From Breoghania sp. L-A4 (GTDB taxonomy: Bacteria > Pseudomonadota > Alphaproteobacteria > Rhizobiales > Stappiaceae): a stretch of 64,000 nt of DNA. The position numbers were made by a program, and so were the translations under genes. The stretch covers positions 2,581,579 to 2,645,578 of the forward strand of contig NZ_CP031841.1 of assembly GCF_003432385.1 (NCBI RefSeq). The letters run 5' to 3'. Below the pieces are notes generated by a model. That model was not told the DNA's origin. It was given only the letters and a program-made list of their open reading frames with translations, and made no database searches. This document shows positions 1-9,154 of the stretch, one piece after another; positions within the stretch are counted from its first letter, which is position 1; each line of letters opens with the position of its first letter.

Positions 1-897
1 CGCGGCCTTGCCGCGCGGCAGTTCCGGCAGATCTTCCTTGGGCGTTTTCAATGTCTTGCGCAGCACGGCGAGAATGTCTTCCGCCGACTTCGACCGCTCG
101 TAGCCGCGCGGGATCGTGCGCAAGGCCGCCAGCGCCCCGGCATCCCTGGGCTGCTGCGAGGCGAGTTCATAGATGGCATCGTCCTTCAGGACCCTGCCGC
201 GCGGCACGTCGCGGCGCTGGGCCTCGACCTCGCGCCAGGCGGCGAGATCACGCATCACGGCAAGCTCGATCGGCTTGCGCACGCGCATCTTGAGGCGCTT
301 CCAGGCGTTTTCGGGGTGCATCTCGTAGGTCGACGGCGAGGTGAGGACTTCCATCTCCTCGCGCACCCAGTGGCTGCGGTCCTGTTCCTCGAGATTGGCC
401 TGCAGGAACCGGTAGACGTCGCGCAGATGCGTCACGTCGGCCAGGGCGTAGGTGAGCTGCTTGTCGGTCAGCGGCCGGCGCGCCCAATCCGTGAACCGGT
501 GGGTCTTGTCGATCCGCGCGCCGCTGACCCGGCCGACCAACTGGTCGTAGGAGATCGAATCGCCGAACCCGCAGACCATCGCGGCCACCTGGGTGTCGAA
601 CACGGGATGGGGCACGAAATTGCCCAGATGGTAGACGATCTCGATGTCCTGGCGGGCGGCGTGGAACACCTTGATCACGCCTTCGTCGCGCATCAAGGCG
701 AAGAACGGCTCAAGATCAATGCCTTCGGCCATCGGATCGACGGTCACCGCGTCATCCGGACCCGCAAGCTGGATCAGGCACAGTTTCGGCCAGAAGGTGC
801 TCTCGCGCATGAACTCGGTGTCCACCGTCACATATTCGTGGCGGGCAAATCCGCTGCAGGCGGTGGCGAGTTCTTCAGTGGTTGTGATTGGTTTCAT
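1..897 (-). CDS. rnd: Ribonuclease D, C-terminus cut by window edge
   Basis: RNase D is a 3'-5' exoribonuclease that trims tRNA precursors and other structured RNAs in the cytoplasm. Reading leftward from the ATG at 897, the protein begins MKPITTTEELATAC and shows the DEDD exonuclease signatures. These are VTVDTEFMRE (ExoI, with the Asp and Glu metal ligands), VFHAARQDIEIVYHLG (ExoII) and YALADVTHLRDVY (ExoIII, with the Tyr and Asp). Basic, helical HRDC-like sequence follows. About 299 codons are present and the stop lies outside the window; the family is usually about 380 residues. The gene is divergent from aspS across a 434-base gap. Identification is secure; only the C-terminus is unseen. 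Confidence 0.93.
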   Translation of the reverse strand, partial: MKPITTTEELATACSGFARHEYVTVDTEFMRESTFWPKLCLIQLAGPDDAVTVDPMAEGIDLEPFFALMRDEGVIKVFHAARQDIEIVYHLGNFVPHPVFDTQVAAMVCGFGDSISYDQLVGRVSGARIDKTHRFTDWARRPLTDKQLTYALADVTHLRDVYRFLQANLEEQDRSHWVREEMEVLTSPSTYEMHPENAWKRLKMRVRKPIELAVMRDLAAWREVEAQRRDVPRGRVLKDDAIYELASQQPRDAGALAALRTIPRGYERSKSAEDILAVLRKTLKTPKEDLPELPRGKAA

Positions 898-1229
898 GAT
901 GGTTCGCAGCTATAGCGCAGGATTTCCACCGTGTCGCCCTGTAACGGGGTATGCGGCCCGGTAGACCCGCCGAATGAGTGAAATTAAGCCGGCCGGCGCG
1001 GGCGGGACGGCGCTTTTCACGGAAAGGATGTCCATCTCGCGTCCAAACAGCGGCTCCGTCAAGGTGCAGTTGGCCATGTGCCATGACGGCGTGTGACGAT
1101 TCGTGACCAATGGCCGGATCGGAAGGGTCCTCGAAAGCGTCTGCGACGAGGGTTCGTGGCGGCGTCAATCTCGGACGCGGCGCGCCATGCGGGAGGCCTC
1201 CGACACGCAGCCCGGACGGGCCCGCACCC

Positions 1230-1258
1230 TTGACATTGGCGGCGTGGCATGTCTTCTG
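1230..1258 (+). promoter_or_regulatory. Candidate aspS promoter
   Basis: A perfect TTGACA -35 hexamer lies at 1230-1235, about 100 bases upstream of aspS. The -10 position 17 bases downstream (cttctg) is poor, which is common in GC-rich alphaproteobacteria. The rest of the 434-base rnd-aspS gap (898-1331) holds no gene I can support. Confidence 0.35.
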
Positions 1259-1331
1259 CGGCGGTCATTTACCGGCGCGCGGCTGATCCAGAATTCCGGC
1301 CTGCGGCCCTTGAAAATCGCCCGAGGAATCC

Positions 1332-3113
1332 ATGCATCGCTACCGGAGCCACACCTGCGAAGAGCTGCGCGAAACCCACGTTGGCGAGAGCATCCGCATC
1401 TCCGGATGGGTGCACCGTGTGCGCGATCACGGCGGCCTGCTGTTCATCGACCTGCGCGACGATTACGGTCTGACGCAATGCGTGGTCGACCCCGATTCCA
1501 GTGCTTTCAAGCTGGCCGAAACGGTGCGTTCCGAATGGGTCGTGCGGATCGACGGCGAGGTCAAGAAGCGCACCGACGAGACCATCAACACCAATCTGCC
1601 GACGGGCCACATCGAGGTCTTCATCCGCGAACTGGAAGTGCTCGGCGCGGCCAAGGAACTGCCGCTGCCGGTGTTCGGCGAGCAGGAATACCCGGAAGAG
1701 ACGCGGCTGAAGTACCGCTTCATCGATCTGCGCCGCGAGACGCTGCACGCCAACATCAAGACGCGCTCGAAGATCATCTCCTCGATCCGCAACCGCATGG
1801 GCGAGATCGGCTTTACCGAATACCAGACGCCGATCCTCACCGCATCGTCTCCTGAAGGCGCGCGCGACTTCCTGGTGCCCTCGCGGATTCATCCCGGCAA
1901 GTTCTACGCACTGCCGCAGGCGCCGCAGCAGTACAAGCAGTTGCTGATGATGTCGGGCTTTGATCGCTACTTCCAGATTGCCCCGTGCTTCCGCGACGAG
2001 GACCCGCGCGCCGACCGGCTGCCGGGAGAGTTCTACCAGCTCGACCTGGAAATGAGCTTTGTCGAACAGGACGACGTCTTCGAGGCCATGGAGCCGGTGC
2101 TCAAGGGTGTGTTCGAGGAGTTCTCCGGCGGCAAGCCCGTCACGCAGGTTTTCCCGCGCATTCCGTATGACGAGGCGATTTTGAAATACGGCTCCGACAA
2201 GCCGGACCTGCGCAACCCGATCGAGATGCAGGACGTGTCGGAACAGTTCCGCGGCTCTGGCTTCAAGGTCTTCGCCAACATCCTCGCCAACGATCCGCGC
2301 GGCGCGGTGTGGGCCATTCCGGCGCCGACGGGCGGCAGCCGCGCCTTTTGCGACCGCATGAACTCCTGGGCTCAGAAGGAAGGCCAGCCGGGTCTGGGGT
2401 ATATCTTCTGGCGCCTTGAGGACGGCAAGGTCGAGGGCGCGGGTCCGGTGGCCAAGAATATCGGCCCCGAGCGCACCGAGGCGATCCGCCTGCAGCTCGG
2501 CCTGAAGCCGGGAGATGCCTGTTTCTTCGCCGCCGGTGATCCGAAGAAGTTTTCCGGCTTCGCCGGCAGCGCACGGACCCGTGTCGGCGAGGACCTCAAC
2601 CTCATCGACACCGATCGATTCGCGCTCGCATGGATCGTCGACTTCCCGTTCTACGAGTGGGACGAAGAGGAAAAGAAGGTCGATTTCGGCCACAACCCCT
2701 TCACCATGCCGCGCGGCGGCCTGGGCGCGCTGGAGAACGAGGACCCGCTGAACATTAAAGCCTGGCAGTACGATCTGGTCTGCAACGGCTTCGAGATCGC
2801 CTCGGGCGGCATTCGCAACCATGTGCCGGAAGTCATGATTAAGGCGTTCGGTATCGTCGGGCTGGATGCCGAGGTGGTCGAGGAGCGCTTCGGCGGCCTC
2901 TACCGCGCCTTCCATTACGGCGCGCCGCCGCATGGCGGCATGGCCGCGGGCATCGACCGCATCGTCATGCTGCTGGTGGGTGCGAAGAACCTGCGCGAGG
3001 TGACGCTGTTCCCGATGAACCAGCAGGCCGCCGATCTCCTGATGGGCTCGCCGGCGGAAGCCAGCCCCGCCCAGCTCCGCGATCTGCACATCCGGCTCAA
3101 CCTGCCGGAGTAG
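1332..3113 (+). CDS. aspS: Aspartyl-tRNA synthetase (possibly non-discriminating)
   Basis: This class II aminoacyl-tRNA synthetase charges tRNA-Asp in the cytoplasm. The 593-residue length is typical of bacterial AspRS. Visible in order are an N-terminal OB-fold anticodon-binding domain (about 1-110), class II motif 2 ([15 protein letters not shown], about 220-235), the bacterial GAD insertion (about 290-420) and motif 3 ([19 protein letters not shown]). The start is an ATG preceded by GAGGAA. The OB-fold carries RDHGG with His33, the residue found in AspRS enzymes that also make Asp-tRNA-Asn for amidation by GatCAB. This suggests, but does not prove, relaxed specificity. A strong terminator follows the stop, so the gene is probably a single transcription unit. 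Confidence 0.97.
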   Translation: MHRYRSHTCEELRETHVGESIRISGWVHRVRDHGGLLFIDLRDDYGLTQCVVDPDSSAFKLAETVRSEWVVRIDGEVKKRTDETINTNLPTGHIEVFIRELEVLGAAKELPLPVFGEQEYPEETRLKYRFIDLRRETLHANIKTRSKIISSIRNRMGEIGFTEYQTPILTASSPEGARDFLVPSRIHPGKFYALPQAPQQYKQLLMMSGFDRYFQIAPCFRDEDPRADRLPGEFYQLDLEMSFVEQDDVFEAMEPVLKGVFEEFSGGKPVTQVFPRIPYDEAILKYGSDKPDLRNPIEMQDVSEQFRGSGFKVFANILANDPRGAVWAIPAPTGGSRAFCDRMNSWAQKEGQPGLGYIFWRLEDGKVEGAGPVAKNIGPERTEAIRLQLGLKPGDACFFAAGDPKKFSGFAGSARTRVGEDLNLIDTDRFALAWIVDFPFYEWDEEEKKVDFGHNPFTMPRGGLGALENEDPLNIKAWQYDLVCNGFEIASGGIRNHVPEVMIKAFGIVGLDAEVVEERFGGLYRAFHYGAPPHGGMAAGIDRIVMLLVGAKNLREVTLFPMNQQAADLLMGSPAEASPAQLRDLHIRLNLPE

Positions 3114-3147
3114 AGCGGGGTTTCGCGCTCGACAGAACACGAAACAC

Positions 3148-3180
3148 AGGCCGGCTGTCCGTTCAGCCGGCCTTTTTCTT
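3148..3180 (+). terminator. Rho-independent terminator of aspS
   Basis: A perfect 10-bp stem (aggccggctg at 3148-3157 with cagccggcct at 3164-3173) and a 6-base loop are followed by TTTTCTT. It overlaps the last codons of the convergent GT10 gene. This is the clearest intrinsic terminator in the window. Confidence 0.85.
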
Positions 3181-4158
3181 TGGCCGGAAGTAGCGTCGCA
3201 CGCGTTTCCAGAAGCGAAACGCAAGGTCGGGGCGGATGATCTCGCCATCGGTGGGCGCGTCGTAGCGGCATCCGGGTTCGATCGCCTCGATCACCCGGCG
3301 CGCCACCGCGAACACGGTGTGCTCCTCGATGAGACTGCGCCGCGCCGTGGCAATGGCATCCAGATGATCGTCATAGGGATCGGAGTCCAACAGCCGGGCG
3401 ACGGTGTCCATTGCCTCATTCTGGTTTTGAAGATCGAGCGGGACGAAGGATTTTGGCGGAAAATAGCCGCTCACGTTCTTGCAGCCGGCATGAACGGGCA
3501 GGGACCAGCCGAGCAGGGCGTCGGCCAGCTTCTCCGTCCAGAAATGTGGAATGTCGTTGTTTTCCAGCGCCAGATGATACTTGTACGGCAGGATCGCGTC
3601 GGCCTTCTGGTCGATCCGCTCGAACCCGGAGCCGAAGACCTTCACCCTGTCCGGAAAGCGCTTTTGCAGCGCCTCGACGAACACGAGCCGCGCCCGGTGT
3701 TGCGGCGTCTGGGTCTTTTTCGACAGCACCACGGAAATGGCGGTCTGCTTGTCTCCGGGCGGCGGCAGGTCGCGAAGCTCGGCGTAGCTCATCGTCTGCT
3801 GCCATCCCCTGGCAGTGATGGACCCGCTGAAGAACCAGTGAATGGCGGGATGCGAGCGGAACTGCATCCCGGAATAGCCAGGAACATCGACGCCGCCGAC
3901 GATTGTGCCGAATTGCTCCACGAACCCGCGCGTCAGGCGCAGGACTTCCGGCGGTTCGGACAAGAACAGCAATCTGCGGGACCGCGGAATGGTCGTGGGG
4001 ATCGGCACGCCCGTGTCGCCATTGACGACCAGCCAGTCGGCTTCATGCAGAAGATCGGCTCCGACAAAACGCAACGCACCCAGTCGCCCGTCCCCCTCCG
4101 GCGTGAGGGCGAACATCGCCTCGTTGTTGTCCGGAGTCACATAGCCAATGGTGCGCAT
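3163..4158 (-). CDS. GT10-family alpha-1,3/4-fucosyltransferase
   Basis: The C-terminal half carries the Glyco_transf_10 signature, with YKYHLALENN (about 192-201), TEKLADALLGWSLPVHAG (about 208-225) and NVSGYFPPKSFVPLD (about 228 onward). This is the GDP-fucose-binding region of bacterial and eukaryotic alpha-1,3-fucosyltransferases. The enzyme would move L-fucose from GDP-fucose to a surface glycan, probably LPS. I chose the ATG at 4158 (331 aa) because the upstream in-frame extension to 4263 is Pro/Asp-rich and unlike the family. No good ribosome site is visible for either start. The C-terminus is basic (RFWKRVRRYFRPKKK), which suits membrane association. GDP-fucose genes gmd and fcl lie about 17 kb to the right. 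The acceptor is unknown. Confidence 0.85.
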   Translation of the reverse strand: MRTIGYVTPDNNEAMFALTPEGDGRLGALRFVGADLLHEADWLVVNGDTGVPIPTTIPRSRRLLFLSEPPEVLRLTRGFVEQFGTIVGGVDVPGYSGMQFRSHPAIHWFFSGSITARGWQQTMSYAELRDLPPPGDKQTAISVVLSKKTQTPQHRARLVFVEALQKRFPDRVKVFGSGFERIDQKADAILPYKYHLALENNDIPHFWTEKLADALLGWSLPVHAGCKNVSGYFPPKSFVPLDLQNQNEAMDTVARLLDSDPYDDHLDAIATARRSLIEEHTVFAVARRVIEAIEPGCRYDAPTDGEIIRPDLAFRFWKRVRRYFRPKKKAG

Positions 4159-4370
4159 GAGGGAAGCCTGATCCTGTCCATGTCCGGTTGTCGGAATCGG
4201 CGCAATGAACGCCGGATCGGGATCTGGATCAACCGATTCCTGCCTCCGGCAACGATATGGCATGGAATCATCGGGGACGCGCCGTGCGGGACTGAGTTTG
4301 TGCTAACCTGCAGAAACAGGAACTTGGGATCTCCGCTTTGCTTTACATGGAGCCGCTGGACCGCACAGCG

Positions 4371-5162
4371 TCAGTATCCGAATGTCTCGTAGTCACGGTG
4401 ATACCGCTCTTCGACCTTCCGTTTGAGAGCGGGCGGGATCATTGCGCCGGACTTGACGTGGTTCGAGCTGTTGATCGGCCGCTTAAACTGTTCGAGATAA
4501 GAGCTCGGCAAGTCGAGTGCCGTGAACATTTCCGACATGTCGCAATTCAGGTTTTCGAAGCGGCAGATGTGATCGTATTTCACCTGGTCAAGACGCACCA
4601 AAGAGGCCTGGGGGCGGATATGTTCGTCCATCTCAGCATCCGGCAACTGGATGATCCGTTGCAGATAGTCTTCCAGACTCTCTTCATGAATCCGCTTGTT
4701 GTGCCTCATCGGATCCGTCGCGCGGCGCAGGCGCGGGTACGTCGCTGGGGTATCTGCCGTGTGATTGAGAAGATTGTAGAACGAGCACAATCGATCCAGG
4801 GGATTTCGGACGACGGTGAACCGTCGAAGACCCGGATTGAAAAGCCGGAAGTTCACCTCGTCACAGATGTTGCTTTTCGGAAACAACGTCCAGGCCGTGT
4901 CGACAAACCTGGCCGCATCCGAGATGCGGCCGGCTGTGTCTCCGATCTGAAGTTGTGTCATTATCGCAATGATCGAGGTTGACGCGGCGCGTCCAACCTT
5001 GAAATACATCAGATTATGCGTGGATGAGTAACACAGCGTCCGCTCGAATATCCCGTACTCAAAGTAGCCACCGAGATCGTATTTGTTTCTCTCGCTTCGC
5101 CTTGCGAGGTCGAAGGCGTGCGATTTGAAATACCGGCCTATCCCAAACATGTCTCGATCCAA
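4371..5162 (-). CDS. Sulfotransferase family protein
   Basis: The 263-residue protein matches the Golgi-type carbohydrate sulfotransferase fold (Sulfotransfer_2). YFKVGRAASTSIIAIM (about 53-68) is the 5'-phosphosulfate loop that binds PAPS. FTVVRNPLDRLCSFYNLL (about 115-132) is the 3'-phosphate loop with its Arg and Ser. YDHICRFENLNCDM and the C-terminal RYHRDYETFGY are also typical. It would transfer sulfate from PAPS to a sugar hydroxyl. Placed between two fucosyltransferases, it probably sulfates the same surface glycan, although a lipid or protein acceptor cannot be excluded. It is monocistronic, with gaps on both sides. The fold is confident; the substrate is inference. Confidence 0.8.
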   Translation of the reverse strand: MDRDMFGIGRYFKSHAFDLARRSERNKYDLGGYFEYGIFERTLCYSSTHNLMYFKVGRAASTSIIAIMTQLQIGDTAGRISDAARFVDTAWTLFPKSNICDEVNFRLFNPGLRRFTVVRNPLDRLCSFYNLLNHTADTPATYPRLRRATDPMRHNKRIHEESLEDYLQRIIQLPDAEMDEHIRPQASLVRLDQVKYDHICRFENLNCDMSEMFTALDLPSSYLEQFKRPINSSNHVKSGAMIPPALKRKVEERYHRDYETFGY

Positions 5163-5540
5163 TTTCAGGTGATGACCATCATTGGGTCAATTGACTTCTG
5201 TCGAAGAACGCAGCGTCAAACGAGATTTTTCTCATCGCTCTGTGTTGCTCAGCTGTTCCCGCCGTGCCTCGATCCGAACGGACAGGCTATTCGTTTCGGC
5301 GCGCCGACACCTAAGACATGAATATGGCAAAATGTCAGCAGATAGGGATGGTTACGGGAGCCGCGTGTTACAGGTTTTCTGAAACAAAATGCGAGCGGCG
5401 ACTTGGCGTGGCGCATCTGGCGGCGCCCCGATCCGTCACAGCGCCTCCTAGCGTGTCTCGCCGATCCACGTTATGGATCAACAATCTATCGTGCCGTGGG
5501 GCTTTGAACATCAAGGGCCCGCATCCAATGTGAGTGCTCC
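5163..5540. other. Intergenic region between divergent genes
   Basis: This 378-base, relatively AT-richer gap separates the leftward sulfotransferase from the rightward GT11 gene, so it should hold promoters for both. I see no convincing -35/-10 pair, RNA or coding sequence. The short reading frames here lack any recognisable protein features. Confidence 0.5.
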
Positions 5541-6440
5541 ATGTCTCGACGGCCTGTGATCTGCGTTCAACTGAATGGTGGCCTGGGCAACCAGCTGTTC
5601 CAATACGCCGCCGGCCGTGCGCTGGCGGAGAGCGCGGACGCCGAATTTTTCGTCGCGCCCAAGATGTCCGGACGTCTCGCGCATGCGGGTTCGGCTCTCG
5701 TTGATTTGGGGATCGATTGCCAGGAGTGGCCGCACAAAGCATCGCCTTTGTTCGAGTTGATATCGCGTGGGCGGCGCGGGCTCCGGCGTGTTCTCGGGAT
5801 GCCTGCGCCGAAGCTGCCGACGGGGTGGCGGGGCAGCGTCTACATTGAACGAGGCTTCGCCTTCGATCAGGCGCTGTTCTCGCTGCGTGGCGACTGGTTC
5901 CTGGTCGGGTATTTCCAGTCGGAACGGTATTTCGCGCCCATTGCCGATGCGTTGCGAACGGAGATCGCCGCGACGCTCTCATCTGCTCCCGTGACGCCTG
6001 AGAATCTGGAGCGCGCGACTGATCCGGACGCCGTGTCAGTGCATGTGCGTTGTGGCGATTACGGAAGCGATCCGGCCACAGCTGCCGTCCATGGAATGCT
6101 CGACATCGCTTATTACGACCGCGCGCGAGATCACCTGAAGGCCACGGCCGGCGCGACGCGCTTCCTGGTCTTTTCAGACGATCTGACCGCCGCGCGCGCG
6201 AGGCTGGCGCATTGGACGGATGTCGAATTTATCGACGGTGGGTCCCGGGATGGCGACTTCCGACTGATGGCTGCCTGCCGGCACCACATCATCGCCAACA
6301 GCACCTTCAGCTGGTGGGGGGCATGGGCCGGCAAGCACGAGGGCGGCATCACCGTTGCGCCACGGCAATGGTTCTCGGAGGAAAAGCAGCGCACGACGGA
6401 CACGGGTGATCTGTTCCCACCCGACTGGATTCAGTTATAA
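5541..6440 (+). CDS. GT11-family alpha-1,2-fucosyltransferase
   Basis: The 299-residue protein has the hallmarks of bacterial alpha-1,2-fucosyltransferases (FutC/WbsJ-like). These are GGLGNQLFQYA at 13-23, VHVRCGDY at about 167-174 (the HxRxGDY GDP-fucose-binding motif, here HVRCGDY), FLVFSDD near 209, and NSTFSWWGAW at about 253-262. It would transfer L-fucose from GDP-fucose in alpha-1,2 linkage, normally to galactose on LPS or oligosaccharide. The length is typical. The start ATG has no clear ribosome site. The GT25 gene begins 8 bases after the stop, so the two are co-transcribed. Together with the GT10 gene it implies a multiply fucosylated glycan. Confidence 0.9.
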   Translation: MSRRPVICVQLNGGLGNQLFQYAAGRALAESADAEFFVAPKMSGRLAHAGSALVDLGIDCQEWPHKASPLFELISRGRRGLRRVLGMPAPKLPTGWRGSVYIERGFAFDQALFSLRGDWFLVGYFQSERYFAPIADALRTEIAATLSSAPVTPENLERATDPDAVSVHVRCGDYGSDPATAAVHGMLDIAYYDRARDHLKATAGATRFLVFSDDLTAARARLAHWTDVEFIDGGSRDGDFRLMAACRHHIIANSTFSWWGAWAGKHEGGITVAPRQWFSEEKQRTTDTGDLFPPDWIQL

Positions 6441-6448
6441 GGCGCTCC

Positions 6449-7318
6449 ATGGAGAGCCTTGCTGCCCTCGAACGCCAGGACCGAAACCGCTTGCATATAT
6501 TCGTGATCAACATGGACAGGGACGTGGACCGGCTCGCCTGGATGGCGACGGAGCTGACCCGTCATTCTTTCGACTTCGAGCGCTTTCCGGCGGTGCGCGG
6601 TGATGCGCTGCCGGACTGGCTGCGGACGATGTTTGAGGATGAAAACGGCCGCTGTTCCGCTATGACGAACGGCGAGGTCGGCTGCTATGCCAGTCATCTC
6701 ACCATTCACCGGCATATCGTCGAACGCGATCTTCAGGGACCGGTTCTGGTTCTCGAGGACGACCTGCGGCTCAACCCGGATTTCGGCAGCTTTCTGACAA
6801 ACCTCGATGCGCTTCCCGCGGACTGGGACATCGTGCGGCTGTCCAATCCGCCCAAGGAAGCGTTCCGGTCCGCCGCGCGGCTCTTCGGCGACTATGCCGC
6901 CGTGCGCTATTGGCGCGTGCCGAACAACACCGGCGCCTATCTGATCAATCAGCGCGGCGCGCGCAAGTTCCTCGAACGGGCGGGCAAAAGAATGCGACCC
7001 GTCGACGAAGACCTGCGGCGTCCATGGGAGCACGGTCTTGCCACTTACGGCGTCGTGCCGGCGCCCATTGAATCCAATATTTTTGATTCAACGATCGATA
7101 CAATTGCCGGTCGTGGGGCCGCGCCTGCGCGCAAGCGATTCAAGGCGGGCAAAGTCGCGCGCATGCGCGGGGCTGCGGCCCGCTTGTCATACCGGCTCGC
7201 CACCTTTGGCGTGGTCGATTGTCTCAAGTGCTGGTACGTCTCGACGGTTCTCCGCATGCTTTTGGGCAAGGGTGGGCGCCGCGATCCTTCCGTGCTCATG
7301 ATCGGTTCGCCCCGGTGA
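6449..7318 (+). CDS. GT25-family LPS glycosyltransferase
   Basis: The protein (289 aa) fits the GT25 LOS/LPS glycosyltransferase family. It opens with FVINMDRDVDRLAWM (about 18-32), the typical 'INL..R..R' start. It also has GEVGCYASHL (about 75-84), the acidic donor-site motif LVLEDDL (about 100-106) and NNTGAYLINQRGARKFLE in the middle. Relatives add Gal or Glc to LPS cores. The C-terminus is basic, which suits membrane contact. AAGG lies 5 bases before the ATG, and the gene forms a pair with the GT11 gene. The sugar donor cannot be read from sequence. Confidence 0.85.
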   Translation: MESLAALERQDRNRLHIFVINMDRDVDRLAWMATELTRHSFDFERFPAVRGDALPDWLRTMFEDENGRCSAMTNGEVGCYASHLTIHRHIVERDLQGPVLVLEDDLRLNPDFGSFLTNLDALPADWDIVRLSNPPKEAFRSAARLFGDYAAVRYWRVPNNTGAYLINQRGARKFLERAGKRMRPVDEDLRRPWEHGLATYGVVPAPIESNIFDSTIDTIAGRGAAPARKRFKAGKVARMRGAAARLSYRLATFGVVDCLKCWYVSTVLRMLLGKGGRRDPSVLMIGSPR

Positions 7319-7364
7319 GGACGCGGCAGGCGTCCGGGACGCGGGCTTGTGTCGAGGATCCTTG

Positions 7365-8084
7365 CTAGGGCGCAAGGACCGCGCGCACGAAGTAGCCGTT
7401 GGTCAGCAGTTCCGACGTGGGCTCTCCTGAGAACGTCTGTTCCTGCTTCGCGATCCGCCGTAGCAATGCCCGGGTCAGCCATAATTGCGCTTTTCCGAAG
7501 AACCCCAGGCGTTTGCCCGCGTACTGCCGGTAGACCCGCTGCACCCGACCGACTTCATGTGAGATCCAGTCGAAGTAGCCGCCGTGCGGCGTCATCTCGA
7601 CAATGTCGAGACCGGCGTTCTTCAAATGATGGCTGTAAAAATAGCTGGAAAAGCCCGTGCAATAGAAGTGCGGCGCGAAATGCGTGAGGCTGCAGAAGGG
7701 GGCAGTGAGGATCAGCATTCCGCCGGGCTTCAGCAGCCGGCAGACCTTCATCAGCGACGCGACTGGATCGGGCACGTGTTCCAGAACCTCTGTCAGCAGC
7801 ACGGCGTCGTACTTCGTGTCCTCGGGAATGTCGAGGAGATCGCAGACAATATCGATCTTTGAGAAATCGAAGCCGCCCGTCTGCAGTCCCTTGCCGTCTC
7901 CGGAGCCATCGTATTCCGCGATATCCTGGGACGTGTATTTCAGATGGGCGCAGAACGGCCGGTTGGCGCATTCGCCGGCGCCCACGTCGAGCAATGTCGA
8001 GTCCGCGGGTAAGATTTGCAGGGCCTGCTCGATCCAGCGCGTGCGCGTGTATTCGAATTTTTCGCCGACAATCTGACGTGTCAC
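7365..8084 (-). CDS. Class I SAM-dependent methyltransferase
   Basis: The Rossmann motif I (LLDVGAGE, about 31-38) and the post-motif segment DAVLLTEVLEHVPDP identify a Methyltransf_11-like enzyme. GGMLILTAPFCSLTHFAP follows as strand 5. About 239 residues. I prefer the GTG at 8084 because AGGAG sits 7 bases upstream; a TTG at 8090 would place that site 1 base away. It is convergent with the GT25 gene. In this setting it probably methylates a sugar or lipid intermediate of the surface glycan. The substrate is unknown. Confidence 0.8.
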   Translation of the reverse strand: MTRQIVGEKFEYTRTRWIEQALQILPADSTLLDVGAGECANRPFCAHLKYTSQDIAEYDGSGDGKGLQTGGFDFSKIDIVCDLLDIPEDTKYDAVLLTEVLEHVPDPVASLMKVCRLLKPGGMLILTAPFCSLTHFAPHFYCTGFSSYFYSHHLKNAGLDIVEMTPHGGYFDWISHEVGRVQRVYRQYAGKRLGFFGKAQLWLTRALLRRIAKQEQTFSGEPTSELLTNGYFVRAVLAP

Positions 8085-8149
8085 CCGCAAACTCCTGTTG
8101 CACCGTTCAGTGTTCGAGCGCCGGCCTGTCCGGCACTTCGGGGCCTGGG

Positions 8150-8875
8150 CTAGACGCGGCCCAGGATGCTGTAGATCAGCCGTTTGAGCAGACCGCGTGG
8201 CTTCTTCTGGTCGACTTCAATCGGCAGCTTTGAAGCGGGAATCAGATCGGCGCGCACGTAGAGCGCATCGCCCCAGTAGCGGCTCAGCCAATAGGTCTCC
8301 ATGCGCCGGAAACCGTGCTCGGTCATGAACTGATCGATGTCGGCGACGCCCGCGGAGCCCTTGTAGCTCTTTTCCCGATTGAGCTCCGAAATCACATAGT
8401 CGAAGCCGCCGATCATGTCGGCCGCGCCGCGCAGAACCTCCAGTTCGTAGCCTTGAACGTCGAGCAGCAGCATGTTGTGCGGATCGTCCGCGCTCCGATA
8501 GTGCGAGAGCGGGGCGATGTCCACGGTCTCGGTGGCATCAAAATGGATCTTCTTCCAGACCCGCTGGTTTTCCATCGGTTCAAGCAGCGAGCTTGAGGCG
8601 CCGGCATTGTCCGCGACAAACATCTGGGAGGTCTTTTCCTCGGCGCCCAAGGCGACGTTGTAAGCCTCGATCATGCTGTTGTCGTTGATCTTCGCGATCA
8701 CGGCGAGAAGCCGCTCAAAGGGATCCTTCAGCGGCTCGAACAGCTTTATGTGCCGGATGCCCGCGTCCAGATACGTCTGCAACTCCTGACCTTCGTTGGC
8801 GCCCACATGGATGAGACCGGCGATCTTTCGCCCGTATGCGCTCTCGAACTGATCGTACTGAAAATACTGCGTCAT
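8150..8875 (-). CDS. FkbM-family methyltransferase
   Basis: The protein shows SAM-binding GLIHVGANEGQE (about 20-31), the acidic KLFEP strand, and LLLDVQGYELEVLRGA (about 136-151), which is diagnostic of FkbM methyltransferases. These O-methylate sugars and natural products and are frequent in O-antigen loci. I chose the ATG at 8875 (242 aa) because the family begins just before the HVGANEG strand; the in-frame extension to 9142 is low-complexity. The C-terminal tail is basic (KKPRGLLKRLI). The gene sits 65 bases downstream of the other leftward methyltransferase's start and is probably co-transcribed with it. Confidence 0.85.
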   Translation of the reverse strand: MTQYFQYDQFESAYGRKIAGLIHVGANEGQELQTYLDAGIRHIKLFEPLKDPFERLLAVIAKINDNSMIEAYNVALGAEEKTSQMFVADNAGASSSLLEPMENQRVWKKIHFDATETVDIAPLSHYRSADDPHNMLLLDVQGYELEVLRGAADMIGGFDYVISELNREKSYKGSAGVADIDQFMTEHGFRRMETYWLSRYWGDALYVRADLIPASKLPIEVDQKKPRGLLKRLIYSILGRV

Positions 8876-9154
8876 GGTGGCGGGCCGCTGGTCTGGGGAG
8901 GACAGGGGTTTATCAGATTGATGGAAGGTGTCGTCAATCGAAATTGGCCTCGGCATGGAAAAGCGTTGCATGGCTTTCGCATCGCGGAGTGGCTGTCGAC
9001 GCGCCCGGATCTGGCGTTCGGTCGCGACTTGCCTATCGGCAGGCTTGTGGGCATAACCCAACGGGATCCGCAGCAACAAGGTGTTTTGGGAAGCGGCTCG
9101 ATTGCAGGTGAATCGCAGGCTTTGGATCACCGTGCGCTCCAATCAGGTAGACAG

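Noticed and set aside
1269-3248. 659-residue leftward reading frame across aspS
   Set aside because: It is the antisense shadow of a well-conserved aspS gene and has no protein-family features.
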